Positions 1 to 5,266 of a stretch of DNA of 6,476 nt are shown in pieces. Both the position numbers and the translations under genes were made by a program. Under the pieces are notes generated by a model. It saw only the letters and a list, made by a program, of their open reading frames with translations, was not told the DNA's origin and made no database searches. Positions within the stretch are counted from its first letter, which is position 1. Every line of letters begins with the position of its first letter. Origin of the DNA: JALXCG01 sp026991065 [NCBI: Gemmatimonadota bacterium] (GTDB lineage: Bacteria; GCA-2686955); contig JALXCG010000320.1 of assembly GCA_026991065.1 (NCBI GenBank), positions 1 through 6,476 of the forward strand, written 5' to 3'.

Positions 1-1
1 C

Positions 2-1228
2 GACCGCGTTGAGCGCGTCGGGCCGCCCCCCGAAGTCGACCTGCAGCAAGCGCCCGGCGCGGCCGGCGGCCGGCCGCAGGCGGCCAGCGGCATTCTCGGT
101 TGCGGCGTGCTCTACAGCGCCGGTTCTCATGCCACCGACTACCGCGCCAGCCGCTGGGGGCTCGGCGCCGGCCTCTTCGGCATGGGGGTGCTGCTGGATG
201 AGGGCGGCGATGATCGCTATGAGCTGGCTGCCGCCGGCGAGGGCGCCGGCTACTGGGGCGCCGGGCTGCTCCTTGATGCCGCCGGCGACGACCACTACCG
301 CCTGCTGGAAGGAGACGGCCAGGGCTATGGCGGCGCCGCCGGCATCGGCATTCTTGCCGACCGCTCCGGCAACGACGACTACTACGCGGAGCCGGATGCC
401 GCGCGCGCCGGTCGCGCCGACTACCACTCGAAAAAGGAGATCGCCGCCAACAGCGCCCAGGGCGTCGGCAGCGGCCGGCGCGGCGACGGCTCCGACGGCC
501 ATTGCTGGGGCGGAGGGCTCGGCGCGCTGCTCGACTGCGCCGGCGACGACCACTACCGCGCCGGCAACTTCTCGCAGGGACTCGGCTACTGGTACGGCAC
601 CGGGCTGCTCTGGGACGGCGCGGGTGACGACACCTACCGCAGCGTCTACTTCACCCAGGGCTCCGGTGCTCACTTCGCCATCGGCGCGCTGATCGACGAG
701 GGCGGCGACGATCGCCACCTGCTCGACCACAACGCCGGCGCCGCCTTCGGCTTCGGCTGGGATGTGGTCAACGCTTGGCTCATCGACCGCGGCAATGGCA
801 ACGACGAGTATGATGCCAAGATGATCTCCACCGGGCTCGCCGAGGTTCGCAGCAACGCATTCTTCATCGACGAGGGTGGCGATGACACCTACTGGCTCGA
901 CGCCGGTCAGCCCGGCTGGGGCGATGTGGATGAGCGCGAGAGCTACACTCGCCCCGGCGGCAGCACCACCTTCCCCTACCATCTCGGCCAGGTGGGTCTC
1001 TTTCTCGATCTCGGCGGCCACGACCGCTACTGGCGCCGCGACGACGACGGCAAAGCCCACGCCGACCGCAGCGCCGGCGACAACCGCCAGTGGAATCTGC
1101 GCCGCCGCGCCAGCGCCGCCCCCTGGGGCCCGGGTCCCAATGTGGCACTCGGCATCGACCGGCCCGCGGTCACCGACAGCAGCGGCGGATTGCCCGGGTT
1201 TCTGCAGATGTGGGAGGAGGAGAAATAG
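2..1228 (+). CDS. GDDxY-repeat protein, probable beta-solenoid (5' partial)
   Basis: I do not recognise a named family. The frame is open from base 2 to a TAG at 1226-1228 (408 visible residues), so the start is probably left of the window; a GTG at 107 is possible but would cut into the repeat region. The protein is built from about ten degenerate repeats of roughly 27 residues, each carrying a G-x-L-x-D-x-x-G-D-D-x-Y core preceded by a Gly/aromatic stretch such as QGLGYWYGTG. Cores start near visible residues 66, 92, 120, 178, 205, 232, 262, 290 and 336, with a decayed copy near 37. Regular spacing, many Gly and Asp residues and an aromatic at a fixed position suggest a beta-solenoid or beta-roll, possibly binding divalent metal through the Asp pairs; that is inference. 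It is not the canonical RTX nonapeptide GGxGxDxUx. No membrane segment is seen; a signal peptide, if any, would lie outside the window. It converges on the redox operon and has no evident link to it. Confidence 0.8.
   Translation, partial: DRVERVGPPPEVDLQQAPGAAGGRPQAASGILGCGVLYSAGSHATDYRASRWGLGAGLFGMGVLLDEGGDDRYELAAAGEGAGYWGAGLLLDAAGDDHYRLLEGDGQGYGGAAGIGILADRSGNDDYYAEPDAARAGRADYHSKKEIAANSAQGVGSGRRGDGSDGHCWGGGLGALLDCAGDDHYRAGNFSQGLGYWYGTGLLWDGAGDDTYRSVYFTQGSGAHFAIGALIDEGGDDRHLLDHNAGAAFGFGWDVVNAWLIDRGNGNDEYDAKMISTGLAEVRSNAFFIDEGGDDTYWLDAGQPGWGDVDERESYTRPGGSTTFPYHLGQVGLFLDLGGHDRYWRRDDDGKAHADRSAGDNRQWNLRRRASAAPWGPGPNVALGIDRPAVTDSSGGLPGFLQMWEEEK
110..1030 (+). repeat. Tandem ~27-residue D-x-x-G-D-D-x-Y repeats
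   Basis: Nine clear cores and one decayed core are encoded. Examples are DEGGDDRY at 197-220, DAAGDDHY at 275-298, DCAGDDHY at 533-556, DGAGDDTY at 614-637, DEGGDDTY at 869-892 and DLGGHDRY at 1007-1030. Most intervals are 26 to 30 residues; one is 58, which is two periods with a decayed or inserted copy (residues near 130-165 hold a polar insertion with KK and RR), and the last is 46, an enlarged loop. The DNA copies have diverged, so this is an old protein repeat and not a recent tandem duplication. Confidence 0.75.
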
Positions 1229-1246
1229 GGCGCTCTATGCACGCCC
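1228..1246 (-). terminator. Weak candidate terminator between convergent genes
   Basis: A 5-bp GC stem (GGGCG pairing with CGCCC, 9-base loop) spans the 6-base gap between the two convergent stop codons. On the minus strand it is followed by TATTTCT, a loosely U-rich tract that could help stop the operon transcript. The stem is short, and on the + strand no U tract follows. This is the only hairpin I see at the junction; I give it low weight. Confidence 0.2.
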
Positions 1247-1831
1247 ATTCGTGCTCATCAACCCCTCCACCAGAACAAACGCCGCCTGCAGGTATGAGGT
1301 GGGGCAGAGCGGGAAACACTCTTTGCAACGGTTGCACTCGCGCAGAGCGATTTCAGGCAGGAAGGAGATCTCCTTGGTGATGCCGCGGTCGATGAAACCA
1401 ACGGCGTGGAGTTGCTTCACCTCGGCGCAGTAGCGCACACAGAGGCCACAATGCACGCAGAAGGCGGCTTCCTGCTCGAAGCGGTTGGGATCGGCGCCAT
1501 ACTCGGCCGCCAACTCACCCAACCGCGGCGAGTGGGGTGCATGCGCCAGCAGAAGCTCCAGAATGGTCTTGCGCATGCGGTCGATCTTCGGGGAGCGGGT
1601 GCGCACGACCAGGTCGGCGGCGGCGGGAAAGACGCAGGAGACCACCAGGCGGGTCCGGCCGCGCTGCTCCACCTCGACGATGCAGAGGCGACAACCGCCG
1701 TAGGGTTCCAGCCCCTCGTGGTGACAGAGCGTCGGAATCGACAATCCGGCGGCGCGAGCGGCTTCGAGCAGAGTCATGCCCGGCGTGGCGGTGACGGGCG
1801 TGCCGTCGATCTCTAGTTGGATTTCACTCAT
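1235..1831 (-). CDS. NuoG/HoxU-like iron-sulfur subunit (BamI-like)
   Basis: A 198-residue soluble electron-transfer subunit matching only the N-terminal part of complex I NuoG, the size class of HoxU and similar diaphorase subunits. Residues 1-75 are a plant-type [2Fe-2S] ferredoxin domain with ligands C36, C47, C50 and C66 (C-x10-C-x2-C-x15-C). Residues 120-180 hold two [4Fe-4S] motifs: C125/C128/C131/C135 (CVHCGLCVRYC) and C166/C169/C172/C176 (CNRCKECFPLC). The region between them, where NuoG and HoxU usually carry the His-Cys motif for cluster N3, reads HAPHSPRLGEL and has no Cys, so that cluster is absent. The ATG overlaps the NuoF-like stop by four bases (ATGA), implying translational coupling; only a weak AAAGAG lies upstream. 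It is the last gene of the operon. Expected role: pass electrons between the NADH-oxidising NuoF-like subunit and the rest of the complex. Family is certain; assignment as BamI is inferred from gene order. Confidence 0.9.
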   Translation of the reverse strand: MSEIQLEIDGTPVTATPGMTLLEAARAAGLSIPTLCHHEGLEPYGGCRLCIVEVEQRGRTRLVVSCVFPAAADLVVRTRSPKIDRMRKTILELLLAHAPHSPRLGELAAEYGADPNRFEQEAAFCVHCGLCVRYCAEVKQLHAVGFIDRGITKEISFLPEIALRECNRCKECFPLCPTSYLQAAFVLVEGLMSTNGRA

Positions 1832-3813
1832 CGCGCTTTGCTCTTTCTCACGACAGTTCGCTCAGATTCGCCGATCGGCGGGGGAACCGGCTCGCCGGAG
1901 ATCTTCTTGATCGCACCGAAACGTGGCGGGCAGACTTCATAGCAGGCGCCGCAGGTGGTGCATTGGGTCTGGTCGATGATGTGCACCCGGTTCTTGCCGC
2001 CATCGATCGAACCGGCGGGGCAGGCGTTCAGGCAGATCATGCAGGCGCTGCACTTCTCCGGTTCGATGTAGTAGGAGACCAGCCCCTTGCAGGCGAGCGC
2101 CGGACAGCGTTTGTCGCGAATGTGCGCCTCATACTCCTCGCGGAAGTAGCGCAGCGTGCTGAGGAAGGGGTTGGGAGCGCTCTTGCCGAGCGCGCAGAGC
2201 GACGCTTCGCCGGCCACCTCGGAGAGGGTTTCGAGGGTTTCGATGTCGCCTTCACGCCCCTCGCCGGCGCAGATCCGGCTGAGGATGCGGTCCATCTGCC
2301 GCAGCCCCTCGCGGCACGGGACACATTTGCCGCAGGACTCCTCGGTGAGGAAGTGGATGAAGTAGCGGGCCACATCCACCATGCAGGTCTCCTCATCCAT
2401 CACGATCATGCCGCCGGAGCCCATCATCGAGCCGGCTTCGGCGAGTTCGTCGAAACCAACCGGCAGATCGAGCAGTTCGGCCGGGATACAGCCACCGGAG
2501 GGACCGCCGGTCTGCACCGCCTTGAAGCGCTTGCCGCCGGGGATTCCGCCGCCGATCTCTTCGATGATCCGGCGCAACGGCATCCCCATGGGGACCTCCA
2601 CCAGGCCGGTGTTGTTGATCTTGCCGACCAGCGAGAAGATCTTGGTGCCTTTGCTGGTGGCGGTGCCGCTGCGGGTGAACCAGGCGGCGCCGCGGTTGAT
2701 GATCAGCGGCACATTGGCCCAGGTTTCGACGTTGTTGAGCACGCTGGGCTTGTTCCACAGGCCGCGGACATTGGAGCGAACATATTTCGGGCGTGGTTCG
2801 CCGACGCGGCCTTCAAGCGCGGTCATCAACGCGGTGGACTCGCCACAGACAAAGGCACCGGCGCCGCGGTGGACATGGATCTCGAAATCGAATCCGGAGC
2901 CGAGAATGTTGCTCCCGATCAGGCCGAGGGCGGTGGCCTGGCGAATGGCGAGGGTGACATTCTCAACCGCCAGCGGGTATTCCTGGCGGACATAGATGAA
3001 GCCCTCGTGGGCACCAATGGTGTAGCCGCCGATGATCAGACCTTCGAGGATCGAATGCGGGTTGCCCTCCAGCAGCGCACGATCCATGAAGGCCCCCGGA
3101 TCCCCTTCGTCGGCGTTGACGATCACATATTTGGGCGTTCCGGGAGCGTTGCGGGAGCCCTCCCATTTGCTCCCGGCGGGGAAGCCCGCACCGCCCCGGC
3201 CGCGCAGGTTGGCGGCCTTGACCTCCTCCAGCACCTGCTCGGGGGTCATCTCAAAGAGAGCTTTGGCCAGGGCTGCATAACCGCCGATGGCAACATAATC
3301 ATCGATGCTGCGGGAGTCGATGCGACTGTTGCTGGCGAGGAGCGTGCGCTGCTGGTGCTTGTAAAAAGGGATGTCGCACTCATGAACGGCGGGCTCGCCG
3401 ACGACCTCCCCATTGCCGTTGCCACCACTCCCCCGGCTTGCGCAAACTCCGTTGCCCCCCGTGGCACCATTGAACAGCAGCCGTTCAACCACCTGCCGAT
3501 CGGCCACGCTGCGCGCGACGATTTCGGGAACGTCCTCCGGCTTCACCTGGAGATAACAGATCTCTTCCGGATAGAGCAGCACCACCGGGCCACGCTCGCA
3601 AAAGCCGGGGCAGCCGCAGCCCCGGGTTTCCACCCGGGTGTCGAGACCGCGGTCGGCGAGTTCGCGCCGGAAAGCAGCGAGCACATCGGCCGCGCCGGAC
3701 GCCAGGCAACCAGCCCCGGCACAGACCGAAACCGAAAGCTCGCACGCCGCGCGGGCCGCGGCCAGTTCCCGCCGATACTCTTCAAGCTCTGCTGGCGATT
3801 GCAACTGCGCCAT
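1828..3813 (-). CDS. nuoF: NuoF-like NADH-oxidising flavoprotein with extra Fe-S domains
   Basis: A 661-residue NADH dehydrogenase 51-kDa-type subunit with the long layout of HndC/HydB proteins. Residues 20-110 form a thioredoxin-like [2Fe-2S] domain (C31, C36, C68, C72). Residues 113-140 are a Gly/Asn-rich linker. The core shows the FMN site GRGGAGFPAG (205-214) and the NADH-site stretch GAGAFVCGEST (317-327), then the [4Fe-4S] ligands C494, C497, C500 (ESCGKCVPC) and C540. Residues 585-635 add a two-cluster ferredoxin: CSACMICLNAC from C588 and CTTCGACYEVC from C618, all eight Cys present. It should oxidise NADH (or reduce NAD+) in the cytoplasm. The ATG at 3813 follows the NuoE-like stop by nine bases; AAAGGA, overlapping that stop, gives a ribosome binding site five bases from the start. 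The order after HdrA, MvhD and NuoE matches BamH of the class II benzoyl-CoA reductase complex. The NuoF family is certain, the specific complex inferred. Confidence 0.95.
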   Translation of the reverse strand: MAQLQSPAELEEYRRELAAARAACELSVSVCAGAGCLASGAADVLAAFRRELADRGLDTRVETRGCGCPGFCERGPVVLLYPEEICYLQVKPEDVPEIVARSVADRQVVERLLFNGATGGNGVCASRGSGGNGNGEVVGEPAVHECDIPFYKHQQRTLLASNSRIDSRSIDDYVAIGGYAALAKALFEMTPEQVLEEVKAANLRGRGGAGFPAGSKWEGSRNAPGTPKYVIVNADEGDPGAFMDRALLEGNPHSILEGLIIGGYTIGAHEGFIYVRQEYPLAVENVTLAIRQATALGLIGSNILGSGFDFEIHVHRGAGAFVCGESTALMTALEGRVGEPRPKYVRSNVRGLWNKPSVLNNVETWANVPLIINRGAAWFTRSGTATSKGTKIFSLVGKINNTGLVEVPMGMPLRRIIEEIGGGIPGGKRFKAVQTGGPSGGCIPAELLDLPVGFDELAEAGSMMGSGGMIVMDEETCMVDVARYFIHFLTEESCGKCVPCREGLRQMDRILSRICAGEGREGDIETLETLSEVAGEASLCALGKSAPNPFLSTLRYFREEYEAHIRDKRCPALACKGLVSYYIEPEKCSACMICLNACPAGSIDGGKNRVHIIDQTQCTTCGACYEVCPPRFGAIKKISGEPVPPPIGESERTVVRKSKAR

Positions 3814-3818
3814 GGGGT

Positions 3819-3824
3819 TCCTTT
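3819..3824 (-). promoter_or_regulatory. Ribosome binding site of the NuoF-like gene
   Basis: The minus strand reads TAA-AGGAACCCC-ATG, so an AAAGGA Shine-Dalgarno sequence overlaps the upstream stop codon with five bases to the ATG. This supports the start at 3813 and suggests coupling to the NuoE-like gene. Confidence 0.6.
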
Positions 3825-4320
3825 ACTCGTAGCCTTGCAGAAGTTCCGCCGATTGCGCCGGAGAGAGGTGGCCGTGGGCCTTGCCATCGATCTCTACCAC
3901 CGGGCCCAGCGCGCAGCAGCCAAGGCAGTTCACCGTCTCCAGGCTGAATTTCAGCTCCATGTCGGTCTCGCCGGGGGCGATGCCGGTCAGCTCCTCGACC
4001 GTATCGAGAATCCGCGGCGCGCCGCGCACGTGGCAGGCGGTGCCCATGCAGATGTGGACATCGTGGCGCCCTTTCGGCACCGGGCTGAAGGCCTTGTAGA
4101 AGGTGGCGATGTGCTGCACCCGGGCAAGCGGCACCTGGAGCGCTTCCGCCATGCGCGCCAACACCTCCCGCGGCAGCCAGCGATTCTCCGCCTGGATCTC
4201 CAGCATCACCTGGATCAAGGCGCTGGGGTCGCCGCGATGCGCGGTGATGATCTGATCGATGCGCGCGGCGTCCAGCGGCTCTCCCTTCGATTCGTGACAG
4301 GCGCACTCCGGGTTGCTCAT
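3823..4320 (-). CDS. nuoE: NuoE-like [2Fe-2S] subunit
   Basis: A 165-residue 24-kDa-type NADH dehydrogenase subunit with thioredoxin-like fold. Residues 17-80 form the helical N-terminal part (typical AENRWLP and HIATFYKAF stretches). The [2Fe-2S] ligands are C91 and C96 (CMGTAC) and C132 and C136 (CLGCC), the family's C-x4-C and C-x3-C pairs; C135 is an extra Cys. Length is normal for the family. The short N-terminal tail adds two Cys (C6, C8) of unknown relevance. The ATG overlaps the stop of the MvhD-like gene by four bases (ATGA) and has no strong Shine-Dalgarno sequence, so translation probably depends on coupling. It works with the NuoF-like subunit as the NADH-side electron relay; by position it corresponds to BamG. 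Family certain, complex inferred. Confidence 0.95.
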   Translation of the reverse strand: MSNPECACHESKGEPLDAARIDQIITAHRGDPSALIQVMLEIQAENRWLPREVLARMAEALQVPLARVQHIATFYKAFSPVPKGRHDVHICMGTACHVRGAPRILDTVEELTGIAPGETDMELKFSLETVNCLGCCALGPVVEIDGKAHGHLSPAQSAELLQGYE

Positions 4321-5225
4321 GCGGGACCACAGCTTTCACAAGTGGATGGGGTAGAGGTGGAGCCGGCCGCCACGGCGACGGCATCGCCCGCCGCGTCCGG
4401 GTCGGTGGCAAGCGGCTCCGCCGGCGGCGGAACCGGCGCCACCCGGTAACACTTCCGCTCGAAGTCGTATTCGATCAGCCCCCGGCGCGAGGCGCCCTTG
4501 ATCTGGCGCGAAACCGCCGCCGGAGAGATCCCAAGCCGCGCCGCCAACTCGCGGGCGTTCAGCCCCCCCTCGTGCTCCAGCAAAAGCAGCAAGCGACTGA
4601 GCAGCAGTTTGTCACCCACCAGGTCGTGAAAGAGGCGATCCACTTCTTCGCTTTCGTAAAAGGTGCGATAGGCCTCTTCCGACTTGGCCGGTGCGCGCAG
4701 CTTGCCGCGCTCCACCAGCTTTACAAAGGGGATCAGGCGTTGCAATGCGTCGAGATTGAGCTGCAGATCGGTCGCCGCGCCCGCCGCATCGCCGTCGGCG
4801 GCCGTTTCCCCCGGATCCAACGGACCGAGCGCGCGCAGTTCAGCGCCGAAGTCGTTCATCAGCTCGGCGAAGCGCGCCCCCTCGGAGGAGGAGACCCACT
4901 CCAGGCGCAGGCGTCGCGGATCGACACCGATGTAGTCGAGCAGCTTCTTGCCCAGATACATATTGGCGAGCGCGTCGTAGTTGCCCTCGGTTACATAGTG
5001 ACATTCACCGGGCCAGCAACCGGCGATCACCACCCCATCGGCGCCCTTTTGCAGCGCACGAATCACAAACGCCAGGTCCACGCGCCCGGTACACATCAGG
5101 CGCACGATCCGGATCTCCGGAGTGTAGCTTTGTCTGGAAACTCCAGACAGGTCCGCTGCCGCATACGCTCACCAGTGGCAGAGAAAAGCGACGATCCGCG
5201 GCGTAAACGCAACTCCAGCAGCCAT
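4317..5225 (-). CDS. mvhD: Selenocysteine-containing MvhD-like subunit with C-terminal winged helix
   Basis: A 302-residue protein if the in-frame TGA at 5171-5169 is read as selenocysteine (residue 19). MvhD/FlpD proteins carry a [2Fe-2S] cluster passing electrons to HdrA. Residues 10-50 read like the family N-terminus: RIVAFLCHW-U-AYAAADLSGVSR, then IRIVRLMCTGRVD. The usual CNWC motif is CHWU here; further family Cys are C45, C70 and C75 (CWPGECHYV). A conventional call would start at the ATG at 5105 and lose the first 40 residues, including C16 and U19. The ATG at 5225 has AGGAG six bases upstream. Beyond the MvhD domain (about 1-140), residues 207-263 form a winged helix-turn-helix (ARELAARLGISPAAVSRQI), followed by an Ala/Pro-rich tail ending in CESC (C296, C299). 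The gene lies 28 bases after HdrA and overlaps NuoE by four. By order it corresponds to BamF, which I recall as a selenoprotein. Alternative: a nonsense-disrupted gene, made unlikely by the SECIS and conserved motif. Confidence 0.9.
5131..5168 (-). promoter_or_regulatory. Bacterial SECIS element for the MvhD UGA codon
   Basis: Right after the TGA (5171-5169) the minus strand forms a perfect 8-bp stem, TGTCTGGA (5149-5142) with TCCAGACA (5138-5131), closed by a three-base GTT loop (5141-5139). The loop begins 27 nt after the TGA, and its first base is G followed by T, which fits what I know of bacterial SECIS elements (apical loop roughly 16 to 37 nt downstream, G at the loop start). An AGC/GCT pairing beyond a small internal loop could extend the stem. 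It should recruit SelB with Sec-tRNA. The stem uses an AGA arginine codon, unusual beside the CGN codons of neighbouring arginines, as expected if RNA structure constrains the sequence. Confidence 0.85.
5169..5171 (-). other. Recoded UGA (selenocysteine) codon
   Basis: This is codon 19 counted from the ATG at 5225. It is in frame with everything downstream to the TGA stop at 4319-4317, and lies at the second Cys position of the MvhD C-x-x-C motif, giving C-H-W-U. Confidence 0.88.
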
Positions 5226-5231
5226 TCCTCT

Positions 5232-5236
5232 CTCCT
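5232..5236 (-). promoter_or_regulatory. Ribosome binding site deciding the upstream MvhD start
   Basis: AGGAG sits six bases before the ATG at 5225, within a purine-rich run (5240-5226). It supports translation starting upstream of the TGA and not at the internal ATG at 5105. Confidence 0.75.
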
Positions 5237-5242
5237 CTCCTC

Positions 5243-5266
5243 GGCGTCGCCCCCTAGAGCGACGCC
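5243..5266 (-). other. Hairpin over the HdrA stop codon
   Basis: GGCGTCGC and GCGACGCC form a perfect 8-bp GC-rich stem with an 8-base loop containing the HdrA TAG stop (5256-5254). It ends seven bases before the MvhD Shine-Dalgarno sequence. No U tract follows, so it is not a typical terminator; it may stabilise or tune translation between the two genes, or be coincidental in GC-rich DNA. Confidence 0.4.

Noticed and set aside
107-109. GTG as the start of the repeat protein
   Set aside because: The same frame is open to the window edge, and a decayed repeat begins about here, so the true start is more likely outside the window.
9-692. A 227-codon open frame on the + strand
   Set aside because: Ala/Pro/Thr-rich low-complexity translation out of frame with the repeat protein, which has clear periodic motifs in the other frame.
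197-1030. RTX calcium-binding toxin repeats
   Set aside because: The period is about 27 residues with a GDDxY core; the tandem nonapeptide GGxGxDxUx pattern is absent.
1963-4449. An 828-codon open frame on the + strand
   Set aside because: It lies opposite the NuoE- and NuoF-like genes and part of the MvhD-like gene, has no recognisable domain, and is the usual antisense shadow in GC-rich coding DNA.
4317-5105. MvhD-like gene starting at the internal ATG at 5105
   Set aside because: This would remove the C-x-x-U site and the family N-terminus; the ATG encodes a conserved interior residue (RLMCTGRVD), and the ATG at 5225 has a good Shine-Dalgarno sequence.
5169-5171. TGA as a true nonsense mutation making the MvhD gene a pseudogene
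   Set aside because: The frame continues without other damage, the TGA falls exactly on a family Cys position, a SECIS-type stem follows at the right distance, and the surrounding operon is intact.
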